From Chitinophaga sp. CF118 (GTDB taxonomy: Bacteria > Bacteroidota > Bacteroidia > Chitinophagales > Chitinophagaceae), in the NCBI RefSeq assembly GCF_900112615.1, contig NZ_FOMK01000009.1, positions 62,001-126,000 on the forward strand: a stretch of DNA of 64,000 bases. The letters are read 5' to 3'. Positions 8,789 through 18,170 of the stretch are shown here, piece by piece; the stretch's first letter is position 1; every line of letters starts with the position of its first letter. The notes under the pieces were generated by a model that saw only the letters and a list, made by a program, of their open reading frames with translations, was not told the DNA's origin and did not search any database. Both the position numbers and the translations under genes were made by a program.

Positions 8789-8834
8789 CATCCTTTGTAT
8801 ATGACTACAAGCAAGGCCTGTAAGTTTGTTCACT

Positions 8835-9530
8835 TTAAACTGTAACAGCTTCTGCTTCATGGAGTTCCCTGAAGTTCTCTCTTCCTATTACCAGGGTATC
8901 ATCCAGGAAATTTACCACACCGGTTTCTACATCATATAAGGCGCCAATGATTCCTATTTCACCACTCAGAATCATATCACGTAAAATATGGCTTTGTTCC
9001 ATAATAGCCTGCACGGAACGTTCCGTATGAATATGTGTTACTGCCTCTACAAATGCAGGATTGTCTGAAGTCCTGTTATGTTTGATTGTTGATTCTGCAT
9101 ATACAGAAGGGGTGATCTTGTTCAGCAAACCGGTCAGGTTACCTAATTCTACTTTATCGCATGCACCTTTGATTGCTCCACATTTGCTATGTCCCAGCAC
9201 CACGATGAACTTGGATCCTGCAATTTTACAGGCATATTCCAGGCTTCCCAGAACGTTATCCGAAATAACAGCACCAGCTAAGCGGATGCTGAAAATGTCT
9301 CCCAGTCCCTGATCAAAGATGAGTTCCGCGGAGGTGCGGGAGTCCATGCAGCTCACGATGGCGGCCATTGGCCATTGCCCATCACGGGTATTATTTACCT
9401 GTTCCAGCAGATTGCGGTGCAACTGCAGGTTATCTACAAAACGGGCATTCCCTTTTTTGAGGAGGCTCAGGGCATCTGCCGGAGACAGAGATGTCTGTGA
9501 TATTTTATTTAATGTTTTCAATTTTTTCAT
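8835..9530 (-). CDS. Beta-class carbonic anhydrase
   Basis: A 231-aa beta carbonic anhydrase interconverting CO2 and bicarbonate. Zinc-site and catalytic residues are visible: CMDSR (about C61, D63, R65) and HSKCG (about H114, C117). An in-frame ATG seven codons upstream (at 9551) is an alternative start; the one chosen begins MKKLKTLNK. It lies 9-30 bp downstream of a SulP transporter on the same strand, which suggests coupled bicarbonate uptake and hydration. A terminator follows it. Confidence 0.95.
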   Translation of the reverse strand: MKKLKTLNKISQTSLSPADALSLLKKGNARFVDNLQLHRNLLEQVNNTRDGQWPMAAIVSCMDSRTSAELIFDQGLGDIFSIRLAGAVISDNVLGSLEYACKIAGSKFIVVLGHSKCGAIKGACDKVELGNLTGLLNKITPSVYAESTIKHNRTSDNPAFVEAVTHIHTERSVQAIMEQSHILRDMILSGEIGIIGALYDVETGVVNFLDDTLVIGRENFRELHEAEAVTV

Positions 9531-9560
9531 TTTTAAGAAGTGAATGATCATTGCTTGAGT

Positions 9561-11183
9561 TTAGTTTAACTGCAACTCTTTCAGCAATTGTTTGTGATTA
9601 CCTGAAGAAATCGTGTGAACTTTTCCTGTTAATGCAGCCTGTTGTCCTGCATCGTCAGTGTTCGCAATTTTATACGCTTCTTTGAATCCTTTCAGCACAA
9701 CAAGAATATTTTTCTGTGGTGCTTTTACGTCATTAAACTCCCGGATACTTTCCAGCACATCGAAATCTATATAGGTAGTTTTCCCGGCATCAATGATAAC
9801 TGTTGTATTTTCCGGCATATGATCCAGCGTAAGCAGGATGCTGGCTTTATTCAAGAAAGAAACTTCCTCTGCCAGTTCCAGGCGGATGCTATCTCCATTG
9901 TGATATTTCTCTTTCCGGAAAAAGTAAGAGCTCTTAATGTTACCACGTAAAATGAATAACACACTTACCGCCATACCCAGTCCGATTCCGATCAGCAGGT
10001 CTGTAGCTACTATGGCTACTACTGTCACCACGAATGGGATCCATTGATACTTACCGTTTTTAAACATTTCGGTGAATATGGAAATCTTACACAGTTTATA
10101 GCCGGTTACCAATAACACCGCCGCCAGGGTGGCCAGTGGTATCTTATTCAGTAATACCGGGATCAGCGCGGTACAAATCAACAGCAATGAACCATGTACG
10201 ATGGTCGCCAGTTTGGATTTACCACCCGCATTAATATTAGCCGAAGAGCGTACAATCACAGATGTAATTGGCAGGCCTCCTATCAATCCACTCACGATAT
10301 TACCGATACCTTGTGCATTCAGTTCCCTGTTTGGTGAAGTATACCTTTTCAGTGGATCGAGTTTATCTGTTGCCTCAACATTCAGCAGTGTCTCCACTGA
10401 AGCCACGATAGCAATAGTACCAGCGGTGATCCAGACTTCTTTGTTACTAATCGCGCTGAAATCAGGTGTGGTGAACTGTCCTATAAAACTTCCGAAGCTG
10501 TCCGGTATTGGCAGACTCACAAGATGAGATGATGCAATTGCCAGCGGACTGTTCATCTCAATAAATAGCGCGTTCAATCCGGCACCCACGATTACAGCAA
10601 CCAGTGCAGATGGTATAACACCTACTTTGGGTATTTTGCTCCAGTAAAGGATGATCAGTATGGAGATCGCTGTGATTAATATTGCTCCCGGATGAACATG
10701 GTTCAAGAAGGATAACAAGGCCATCTGGTTATTATCATCATCGGTCATGCCTCCCCCAGCATCATATCCAAATGCATGAGGAAGTTGTTTTAATATAATG
10801 ATGATACCAATAGCGGAAAGCATCCCCTTAATCACATTGGAAGGGAAGTAATTGGCAACGGTACCTGCTTTTAATACTCCGAGAAGTAATTGCAATGCAC
10901 CTCCTATTACTAGTGCAAGCAGGAATACGTCAAAGGCCCCCAACTTGGTGATGGCAGTAAGTACAACGGCTGTAAGACCAGCTGCAGGACCGCTTACACT
11001 CAATTGAGATCCGCTTAGTGATCCTATTATGATACCTCCTACTATTCCGGAAATCATTCCGGAGAACAGAGGAGCGCCGGAGGCGAGGGCAATACCCAAA
11101 CATAATGGAACTGCGATCAGGAATACAACGAGACCTGATGAAAAATCACTTTTTATATTTGAAAAAACAGACGACTTACTCAT
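9561..11183 (-). CDS. SulP family anion transporter (probable bicarbonate transporter)
   Basis: A 540-aa inner-membrane protein of the SulP/SLC26 family. It has about 10-14 hydrophobic segments (residues about 10-410), including SGPAAGLTAVVLT and the GGLPITSVIVRSSANINAGGKS region, and a C-terminal STAS domain (about 430-540). Neighbouring carbonic anhydrase points to bicarbonate as substrate, as in BicA-like proteins. Sulfate or another anion is not excluded. It is the first gene of a two-gene operon. Confidence 0.93.
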   Translation of the reverse strand: MSKSSVFSNIKSDFSSGLVVFLIAVPLCLGIALASGAPLFSGMISGIVGGIIIGSLSGSQLSVSGPAAGLTAVVLTAITKLGAFDVFLLALVIGGALQLLLGVLKAGTVANYFPSNVIKGMLSAIGIIIILKQLPHAFGYDAGGGMTDDDNNQMALLSFLNHVHPGAILITAISILIILYWSKIPKVGVIPSALVAVIVGAGLNALFIEMNSPLAIASSHLVSLPIPDSFGSFIGQFTTPDFSAISNKEVWITAGTIAIVASVETLLNVEATDKLDPLKRYTSPNRELNAQGIGNIVSGLIGGLPITSVIVRSSANINAGGKSKLATIVHGSLLLICTALIPVLLNKIPLATLAAVLLVTGYKLCKISIFTEMFKNGKYQWIPFVVTVVAIVATDLLIGIGLGMAVSVLFILRGNIKSSYFFRKEKYHNGDSIRLELAEEVSFLNKASILLTLDHMPENTTVIIDAGKTTYIDFDVLESIREFNDVKAPQKNILVVLKGFKEAYKIANTDDAGQQAALTGKVHTISSGNHKQLLKELQLN

Positions 11184-11220
11184 AGTACAAAGGATTTGTA
11201 ACTAATAATTGGCTGATCCG

Positions 11221-11270
11221 GCAGGGCATAGCAATACCTGTTCGCTAACGTGGTATGGCAAAAGCCCTGC
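11221..11270 (-). promoter_or_regulatory. Hairpin in the leader upstream of sulP
   Basis: GCAGGGC (11221-11227) pairs with GCCCTGC (11264-11270), and an inner ATACC/GGTAT pair extends the stem. It lies about 40 bp upstream of the SulP ATG in the 5' leader. No T-run follows on the minus strand, so a simple terminator is unlikely. It may be an RNA structure in the leader. Function is unknown. Confidence 0.35.
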
Positions 11271-11438
11271 GGACACTAATTGATTAATAGATAATAAAAC
11301 GAATAGGAAAGGGGCACGCACAGTTATAACATAACTGCATGTACCGGCATGCGGAGGTCTATAGCTTACAAACAGGCAAATCATTTAAACATGCATAGGC
11401 ATGCACATGACAGAAACTGTAAAGTGGCTATAAACAAA

Positions 11439-11726
11439 TTAACAATTGGGTGGAGGGCAGTGTATTTCTCTTGCAGGGCCCTGAGGAATTTCTTCGAAGA
11501 AATTATAATGCCTGCTGGTTAAAAATAAATATGGAGAATATTGAAGAGATGCATCGAACTGCTTAAGGAACTTTAGTTCTTTAGCTAACTTAACGAGGTC
11601 AGTACATCCATCTACCGGATGTTCTTCCACAATCTGGTTATTAAACAATAGTCTTCCCATCTCCTTTATTGGAAGGAGTTGTGTGCTCATCAGCAGCAGA
11701 AGAACTATTCCTAAAACCTTTTTCAT
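11439..11726 (-). CDS. Small exported protein, unknown function
   Basis: A 95-aa protein with a clear N-terminal signal segment (MKKVLGIVLLLLMSTQ). The mature part is short and contains three cysteines, with CPPPNC at the C-terminus. A perfect -7 element (TACTTTTG) lies a few bases upstream of the ATG on the same strand, which supports a real gene. It is upstream of the SulP-carbonic anhydrase operon with a gap of about 255 bp. I do not recognise a family. Confidence 0.6.
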   Translation of the reverse strand: MKKVLGIVLLLLMSTQLLPIKEMGRLLFNNQIVEEHPVDGCTDLVKLAKELKFLKQFDASLQYSPYLFLTSRHYNFFEEIPQGPAREIHCPPPNC

Positions 11727-11733
11727 ATTGCTA

Positions 11734-11741
11734 CAAAAGTA
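11734..11741 (-). promoter_or_regulatory. Bacteroidota -7 element for the small exported protein
   Basis: The minus strand reads TACTTTTG, an exact TAnnTTTG match, ending 7 nt before the ATG at 11726. No convincing -33 TTTG was found at the right spacing. A very short or nearly leaderless transcript is implied. Confidence 0.4.
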
Positions 11742-11965
11742 ATTAAGCAGGATTCATTTTCATAAATATACGTAATAAATAAATGTTAAAACAGCTTTAC
11801 ATATCCTAGATAACTTAATTTCATCACGTTATATGACCGTTCATCACAATCGCTTCAATGCGCCTGCATCTCAGGATGAACAATGAAAATGAAACCAGTG
11901 GCGCTTTTATCTTATCCAGATGAGTAATATTCTAAGCATGTTATTTTGCTTTCTATGGTATTGTG

Positions 11966-11997
11966 TATTGCATAGTAGTATGTTTTCTCTATCTTTG
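11966..11997 (+). promoter_or_regulatory. Promoter of the padR-pspC operon
   Basis: TTG (11968-11970) and TATCTTTG (11990-11997) are separated by exactly 19 bp, matching the -33/-7 Bacteroidota promoter model. The PadR start lies 68 bp downstream. The rest of the 338-bp gap from 11727 to 12064 shows no ORF or repeat I can support. Confidence 0.6.
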
Positions 11998-12064
11998 TAT
12001 TGTAATTATCAAAAACCAATGTTTAAAAATGAGAGTCACATGTTTTTATTAAAGCTCACTTGCC

Positions 12065-12397
12065 ATGAACATAGATAACACACAATCACAGATGAGAAAG
12101 GGTGTGCTTGAGTTCTGCATCCTTTCAATCATCAAGCAAGGTGAAGCTTATCCTTCAGACATTATTGAAAAAATGAAAGAAGCAAAGCTCGACACCCTTG
12201 AGGGCACCCTTTACCCGCTACTAACAAGGTTGAAAAATGCGGAACTGCTTACATACAGATGGGTAGAAAGTAGCTCGGGCCCCCCTCGAAAATATTTTTC
12301 CATGACTGAAAAGGGCGAAAGCTTCTATAAAGAACTGGAAACAACCTGGAATGAGTTAGCAAATGCAGTGCATCAACTCACAAGTAATAAAGATTAG
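12065..12397 (+). CDS. PadR family transcriptional regulator
   Basis: A 110-aa winged-helix regulator. The PadR signature is visible in QMRKGVLEFCILSII, the LDTLEGTLYPLLTRL recognition region and the GPPRKYFSMTEKG wing. PadR proteins usually repress a neighbouring operon and respond to a ligand or to membrane stress. Here it is followed 42 bp later by a PspC-domain protein, a recurrent pair in Bacteroidota. Autoregulation of the shared promoter is likely but inferred. Confidence 0.93.
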   Translation: MNIDNTQSQMRKGVLEFCILSIIKQGEAYPSDIIEKMKEAKLDTLEGTLYPLLTRLKNAELLTYRWVESSSGPPRKYFSMTEKGESFYKELETTWNELANAVHQLTSNKD

Positions 12398-12439
12398 TCC
12401 ATCCACATAACCAAAACCTAAAATTAAAGTGATCAGCAA

Positions 12440-14194
12440 ATGAAAAAGATTATAAATATAAACCTGGCCAGCCGCCTTATTCCCATTGAGGATAGCGCAT
12501 ATGAAATATTGCGGCAGTACCTGGATAGTCTGAAGCGATACTTTGCACGTGAAGAAGGGGCGGATGAAATTGTGAGTGATATAGAAAGTCGCATAGCAGA
12601 ATTATTCCAGGATAAACTTAAAAAAGGAGCTCATTGTATTACCGATGAGGATGTACAGGCAATGAAGTCTGCCATGGGCACACCTGAACAGTTTGACGGT
12701 GGTACAGAATCGGGTACTCAGGAGCAGGGAGCTGCACAAGAGACCTTATTTGATAAAATCCGTCCGCGTAAACGCCTGTACCGTGATCCGGACAGTAAAG
12801 TACTGGGTGGCGTATGTGGTGGCCTGGGAGCTTACCTGAATGTAGACCCTGTGGTATTCCGTATCATCTTTGCCTTATTAGCTATCGGTGGTTTCGGCAC
12901 AGGAATCCTAATTTACTTCATCATATGGGTTGCTACTCCGGAAGCCACTACTGCTACAGAAAAACTGGAAATGAGAGGAGAACGCATAGATGTTAATAAT
13001 ATAAAGGCAACTGTGCAGGACGAAATCCAGGCAATGAAAGGTCATCTTAAAAATGTAGGGGATGATGTGCGAAATTTTTCTCAGGGCCGTGGAAGACAGG
13101 TTGGTAATGATATAGAGCGCTTTGTCCGCAACCTCGTTGGAGGATTGGTAAAAGTGTTCGTATTACTAACTAAAGGGTTTTTCTATTTCTTTGCTGCAAT
13201 TATCCTGCTGGTACTGTTTTGTACAGGTATCGGAATTGCAGTTGCTTCCCCGGTCCTTTTCCCGCTGAAAGACCTGTTACTGTCAGGCACTATACAAAAT
13301 CTGCTTTTCTGGCCGGCTTTGATCCTTATAATTGGTATCCCGATTGTTGGATTGGTGATATTCCTCATCCGTAAACTGACAGGAATAAAAGAAACCAACC
13401 GTTATGTAGGATATACCCTTAGCTTTTTCTTTTTCGTAGGAGTGATTTTAGCCTTAATGGTAATTACTTCTATAGGAAATGATTTCAGAGCTGGTCCTGC
13501 TATGCCTGTAAAAGAAAAAATTTCAGTGATGCAACCTTCCGGGAAAACACTCGTCATTAAGAGGGCAGAAGATATTAGTGATATGGACGAGATTGGTTTT
13601 TTTGATGGGGGACTCCGTATGACAGATGACACTGTAATTATTGGAGACCTGCGCGTAAGGCTGGAGAAAAGTTCAAATGACAGCTTCCAGGTAGAAGTAC
13701 AACGCAGTTCCCGCGGCCGGACTTTTGCAGAAGCAAGAAGGCTTGCACAGGAAATCAGCTTCCAGATTACACAACAGGATTCAGTACTCTACCTGCCATC
13801 AGGGTTTTCTATCCCCAGGAATTCCAAATATAGAAATCAGCGTGTGTTGGTGATTATTAAAGTTCCCGTAGGGAAGCACATAAATGTTGATAGCGATGTG
13901 CGTAATCACTATGATTTTGGATACAACTGGAGAGACAATGACAGATGGAATGATACTGATGATGATCTGGAAGAGCTGGAAATGACAACGGAGGGGCTGA
14001 ATAATATCCATACAGAGAAGAAACCGGACAACCATACTGATAAGGATTCTCTGGAAAATAATTACCGCTATGAAAATAGCAAAAAGAAGAATACTACTCC
14101 TGTAGAGGATAGTGGAGAACATACCCAACCGGCAACGAAGGCCGAAATAGGTATTGATGTTATTCTTTACAGCTTATATCATTTGGCAAAGTGA
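12440..14194 (+). CDS. PspC domain-containing membrane protein
   Basis: A 584-aa protein. An N-terminal cytoplasmic segment (about 1-105) is followed by a PspC domain (about 110-175, with KVLGGVCGGLGAYLNVDP and a transmembrane helix). Further hydrophobic helices lie at about 240-345. A C-terminal region is rich in beta and charged residues and ends in a low-complexity acidic tail. PspC proteins sense or relieve envelope stress. Linked to an upstream PadR regulator and ended by a strong terminator. Confidence 0.9.
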   Translation: MKKIININLASRLIPIEDSAYEILRQYLDSLKRYFAREEGADEIVSDIESRIAELFQDKLKKGAHCITDEDVQAMKSAMGTPEQFDGGTESGTQEQGAAQETLFDKIRPRKRLYRDPDSKVLGGVCGGLGAYLNVDPVVFRIIFALLAIGGFGTGILIYFIIWVATPEATTATEKLEMRGERIDVNNIKATVQDEIQAMKGHLKNVGDDVRNFSQGRGRQVGNDIERFVRNLVGGLVKVFVLLTKGFFYFFAAIILLVLFCTGIGIAVASPVLFPLKDLLLSGTIQNLLFWPALILIIGIPIVGLVIFLIRKLTGIKETNRYVGYTLSFFFFVGVILALMVITSIGNDFRAGPAMPVKEKISVMQPSGKTLVIKRAEDISDMDEIGFFDGGLRMTDDTVIIGDLRVRLEKSSNDSFQVEVQRSSRGRTFAEARRLAQEISFQITQQDSVLYLPSGFSIPRNSKYRNQRVLVIIKVPVGKHINVDSDVRNHYDFGYNWRDNDRWNDTDDDLEELEMTTEGLNNIHTEKKPDNHTDKDSLENNYRYENSKKKNTTPVEDSGEHTQPATKAEIGIDVILYSLYHLAK

Positions 14195-14268
14195 TGCGAT
14201 GGATTGAGTCAAAAAGCTGATCAAACATTTTTATCACAATAAGTTCAATAGTTAAAGAAATGAAAATT

Positions 14269-14293
14269 ACCACGGTATTTACCGTGGTTTTTC
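14269..14293 (+). terminator. Intrinsic terminator after pspC
   Basis: ACCACGGTA and TACCGTGGT form a 9-bp stem (8 bp if the tip is open) followed directly by a run of T. Confidence 0.85.
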
Positions 14294-14398
14294 ATTTAAA
14301 AGAATGTTAGGACAACTTTTTCCGGATACGATCACTGCCCTCCCGTATTAATTCATAGTTTTGTCTTTTTAATCGTTTTATCAGGATAAGGATAAGGA

Positions 14399-16531
14399 AT
14401 GCAGGCAACAAAAAACGCATCGATCAATATTGCGCTGGTAGGAAATCCGAATAGTGGGAAAAGTTCGCTGTTTAATGCATTAACGGGGCTCAATCAGAAA
14501 GTAGGTAATTTCCCGGGAGTTACAGTTGATAAAAAAACAGGTAGTGCCAACATCTCTGCCAGTCTGCATGCCAATATCATTGACCTGCCAGGTACTTACA
14601 GCCTGTATCCCAAAAGTGCCGACGAATTTGTAACTTACGATGTGCTGGTAAATCCTAAAGGAGAATTGCCAGACATGATCCTTATCATTGCCGATGCGGC
14701 AAACCTGAAACGTAACCTGCTCTTTTGTTCCCAGATCATAGACCTTAAAATCCCGGTAATCATTGGCCTCACAATGATGGACATTGCCCGGAAAAAGGGA
14801 GTGGAAATAGATGAAGCCGGACTGGAAAGAGAACTCGGTGTTCCTGTGGTAAGCATCAACCCCCGCAGGAATAAGGGAATGGCAGAGCTTAAAAAAATGA
14901 TTGAGCTGCTGGCAAAAGAGAAACATGTATCTCCTCCCCGTGATTTTATAGATAGCCGCACTCTGGCACCTGAAGTCGTGCAGGTGGTAAAACAATTTGT
15001 ACCAACCCGTAGTGATTATGCAGCCCTCCATATAGCAGTGAACTACCTGGAGCTGCACTTCCTGAATGGTGGTCAGAAACTGGCCATTACCAATGCCATC
15101 CAGCAATACCAGTTTAATAAAACCAAAGTGCAGGCAGAAGAGATCATGCAGCGATATGCCCGCATTAAACATATTATGAAAACAGCGGTCGTGGAAGCCG
15201 ATCCGCTGCAGAAACAATTACAAACAGAAAAGCTGGATAACATCCTGCTGCACCGCTTCTGGGGATATGCCATCCTGCTGGGCATTATGTTCATTATGTT
15301 CCAGAGCATCTTCTGGCTGGCATCTTATCCAATGGACTGGATTGAAGCCGTTTTTGGCTCGTTAAGCGGAAAGCTGACAGAGATCCTGCCGGAAAGCCAG
15401 TTGACAGATATCCTGATCAATGGTGTAATAGCAGGGCTGGGAGGAATTGCAGTATTCGTTCCACAGATCATGATCCTGTTCGGGTTTATCACCATCCTGG
15501 AAGATACCGGATATATGGCCCGCATCAGTTTCCTGACAGACAGGCTGATGCGACAGGTTGGACTAAATGGTAAATCCGTCATGCCTCTGATTAGCGGGGT
15601 AGCATGCGCCGTACCTGCTATTATGGCTACGCGTAACATTGAAAATCGTAAGGAGCGCCTGATCACCATCATGATCACCCCCCTGATGAGTTGCTCTGCC
15701 CGCCTGCCAATCTATACCATTATGATTGCGCTGGTCATTCCCAATAAGCCATTCCTGGGCATCCTGAACCTACAGGGATTGGTTATGATGGGATTATATC
15801 TGCTGGGGTTTGTAATGGCTCTCATCATTGCGGCCATTATGAAGTTCTTTATCGCCATAAAAGAAAAGAGCTACTTCATCATGGAGCTGCCGGTGTACAG
15901 AGCTCCCCGCTGGAAAAATGTGGGTACCACTATGCTGCAGAAAGCAAAAATCTTTATCACAGATGCCGGTAAGGTAATCATGGTCATTTCCATCATTCTG
16001 TGGTTCCTGGCAAGTTATGGTCCCAGTGAAAAAATGCATGCCGTAAATACGAGATATGAACAACTGATCTCGGCCAACCCTGCACAAAAGGATGAGCTGA
16101 GCCGGGAAAAAGAATCAGAAAAGCTGGCTAATTCATACGCAGGTATCTTAGGACATGCTATTGAACCAGTTATTCGTCCTCTTGGATTTGACTGGAAAAT
16201 AGGAATTGCGTTGATCACCTCCTTTGCAGCACGGGAGGTATTTGTAGGTACAATGGCTACATTATATAGTGTGGGCGAAAATCCGGATGATAATGATGCA
16301 ACGCTGCGCGAAAAAATGAATTCCGCTACCTGGCGTGATGGCCGGCCGGTATATACGCTTGCCAGCGGATTGGCGCTAATGCTGTTCTATGCTTTTGCCA
16401 TGCAGTGTATGAGCACACTGGCTATTGTGAAACGGGAAACGAAATCCTGGAAATATCCTGCTATCCAGTTTGTATATATGACAGCCCTGGCTTACGTTTT
16501 CAGCTTTATCGCTTTCCAGCTGTTTAAATAG
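14399..16531 (+). CDS. feoB: Ferrous iron transport protein B
   Basis: A 710-aa Fe2+ transporter. The N-terminal G domain has G1 GNPNSGKS (15-22), a G2 threonine in FPGVTVD, and G3 DLPGTY (61-66). The G4 position reads TMMD (124-127) instead of the usual NxxD. A helical linker follows, then two Gate domains with transmembrane segments (about 285-710) and cysteines in GVACAVPAIMAT and PLMSCSARLPIY. No feoA or feoC is adjacent. The next gene is an unrelated peptidase. Confidence 0.96.
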   Translation: MQATKNASINIALVGNPNSGKSSLFNALTGLNQKVGNFPGVTVDKKTGSANISASLHANIIDLPGTYSLYPKSADEFVTYDVLVNPKGELPDMILIIADAANLKRNLLFCSQIIDLKIPVIIGLTMMDIARKKGVEIDEAGLERELGVPVVSINPRRNKGMAELKKMIELLAKEKHVSPPRDFIDSRTLAPEVVQVVKQFVPTRSDYAALHIAVNYLELHFLNGGQKLAITNAIQQYQFNKTKVQAEEIMQRYARIKHIMKTAVVEADPLQKQLQTEKLDNILLHRFWGYAILLGIMFIMFQSIFWLASYPMDWIEAVFGSLSGKLTEILPESQLTDILINGVIAGLGGIAVFVPQIMILFGFITILEDTGYMARISFLTDRLMRQVGLNGKSVMPLISGVACAVPAIMATRNIENRKERLITIMITPLMSCSARLPIYTIMIALVIPNKPFLGILNLQGLVMMGLYLLGFVMALIIAAIMKFFIAIKEKSYFIMELPVYRAPRWKNVGTTMLQKAKIFITDAGKVIMVISIILWFLASYGPSEKMHAVNTRYEQLISANPAQKDELSREKESEKLANSYAGILGHAIEPVIRPLGFDWKIGIALITSFAAREVFVGTMATLYSVGENPDDNDATLREKMNSATWRDGRPVYTLASGLALMLFYAFAMQCMSTLAIVKRETKSWKYPAIQFVYMTALAYVFSFIAFQLFK

Positions 16532-16589
16532 GTATGGAAAAAGGAGGAAGCTGCGAAATATCTTATATTGTGAAACAAGATATTAAGGC

Positions 16590-17492
16590 ATGAAAATATT
16601 ATCCGTTTGTTTATCCCTTTTTCTGGGATTGACTGCACAAGCCCAATCTTCTATAGATTCCCTGCAATTGATAAAGGATATCCGGACATTGTCTCTGGAT
16701 AAATTTGAAGGCCGCCGCGCAGGCAGTAAGGGAAGTCGCATGGCACAGTTTTACCTGAGAGACCGCTTTAAAGAGATAGGCATCCAGCCATACCACAACA
16801 CATTTGAGTATCCCTTTTATTTCCAGGATGGGGATAAGCAGACAATGGGAACCAACCTCTTTGGTTATATAAAAGGCAAGTCAGATTCCGTTATCGTAGT
16901 GTCTGCTCATTATGATCATCTGGGAATCAAAAAAGGCCAGGCGGGTAAAGACAGTATATATAATGGTGCAGATGATAATGCTTCCGGAGTGGGTGGACTA
17001 TTATCGATTGCCACTTATTTCAAAAAACATCCCCCGGAACATACACTACTCTTTGTTTCATTTGATGGTGAAGAAGAAGGATTGCAGGGAGCCAAAGCTT
17101 TTGTAAAGCAGCCACCGGTATCTGCCAGTTTGATAATGCTGAATATCAATATGGATATGCTGAGCCGCAATGATAAGAATGAATTGTACGTCTGCGGGCT
17201 AACCCCATTCCCACGGCTGAAAAGTTATGTAGATGCAGCCACGGCAGGCCAGAGTAAAGTGAAACTGCTTTCCGGGCATGACCGTAAGGAAGATGGGGCG
17301 CAGAACTGGATCAACCAGAGTGATCACTATGAATTTTATAAACTAAAGATTCCCTTTTTATACTTTGGAGTAGAAGATCATCCCGACTACCATCAGCTAT
17401 CAGATGAGTTTGAACATATACAACCATCTTTTTATTACCAGGCCGTTCAGCATGTTTTAAAAGTGCTCCAGGCTGCTGATAAAGGAATCTGA
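16590..17492 (+). CDS. Exported M28 family zinc aminopeptidase
   Basis: A 300-aa protein with an N-terminal signal peptide (cleavage around AQA-QS, residue 19). M28 zinc-ligand motifs are present: SAHYDH (about 105-110), ADDNASG with D128, GEEEG with E161/E162, NMDM with D189 and DYHQLSD near the C-terminus. These enzymes remove N-terminal residues from peptides in the periplasm or outside. The last 36 bp overlap the convergent DUF922 gene. Confidence 0.93.
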   Translation: MKILSVCLSLFLGLTAQAQSSIDSLQLIKDIRTLSLDKFEGRRAGSKGSRMAQFYLRDRFKEIGIQPYHNTFEYPFYFQDGDKQTMGTNLFGYIKGKSDSVIVVSAHYDHLGIKKGQAGKDSIYNGADDNASGVGGLLSIATYFKKHPPEHTLLFVSFDGEEEGLQGAKAFVKQPPVSASLIMLNINMDMLSRNDKNELYVCGLTPFPRLKSYVDAATAGQSKVKLLSGHDRKEDGAQNWINQSDHYEFYKLKIPFLYFGVEDHPDYHQLSDEFEHIQPSFYYQAVQHVLKVLQAADKGI

Positions 17493-18107
17493 CCCGGTAA
17501 GTGCTCCTTCCACTGTTATTGCTGTAAGCGCCTCTGCTATTGTCTGTTGCCATTTTAACTGAGCAGCGGGAGACTGGCCATGATTGGTTTCACTATCATA
17601 GGCCTCCTGAAGGCGGTTCATTTCCCTGAAAGACTCCAAGTATTGATATTGGATAATGCTATCATAATCTTCTATGGTAAGTAACATTGCTTTAATCCGT
17701 TGCTGAAAGCGGAGTGCCACCAGCCAGGTTATGTCAAAGTGCAGTTGCTCATGAGCCAGTCCGGAGGCATCCATAGCAATGGGTTTTGCCCAGGACGCAC
17801 TCTTCACGAAAAAGACCTGGAGGGTAAGGTTGAGCAATAAGGTATCCTTTTTATGAAGGCTGTTCCCTTCGTATGCAAAACTTGTATAACTAACGGCTGC
17901 GCTTTTACTTTGTATGGGAGGGGTAGCTTTGAAATCAGACCAGCGTAATTTCCTGTTAACCTTATAAAAAAGACTGTCTGATAAGGGATTCTCTGGCCGT
18001 CTGTCTGGTGTGAATACTATTTTTATAACAGGTTTGGTATGGAATGGCCCTGTTACCGGGGATACCGATAACAGACAGCAACACCATATGACCCGGAGTA
18101 AAAACAT
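17457..18107 (-). CDS. DUF922-like exported protein with HExxH motif
   Basis: A 216-aa protein starting MFLLRVIW with a signal segment; a TTG three codons upstream is less likely. RKLRWSDFK and the AHEQLHFD motif (HEQLH fits the HExxH zinc-peptidase pattern) match the DUF922 family, sometimes annotated as putative zinc proteases. The 3' end overlaps the convergent M28 peptidase gene by 36 bp. Whether it is catalytically active is not known. Confidence 0.8.
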   Translation of the reverse strand: MFLLRVIWCCCLLSVSPVTGPFHTKPVIKIVFTPDRRPENPLSDSLFYKVNRKLRWSDFKATPPIQSKSAAVSYTSFAYEGNSLHKKDTLLLNLTLQVFFVKSASWAKPIAMDASGLAHEQLHFDITWLVALRFQQRIKAMLLTIEDYDSIIQYQYLESFREMNRLQEAYDSETNHGQSPAAQLKWQQTIAEALTAITVEGALTGSDSFISSLEHF

Positions 18108-18170
18108 ATCTTCCAAATGTATTTAAAGGTACATTTTTCGTAACTTACGACTTACCAAAACAATCGCACT

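Noticed and set aside
11202-11384. 60-aa minus-strand ORF upstream of sulP
   Set aside because: It covers the leader hairpin, lacks a plausible start context and shows no family resemblance.
14480-15217. 245-aa minus-strand ORF inside feoB
   Set aside because: Antisense shadow of the FeoB G domain, with no recognisable features.
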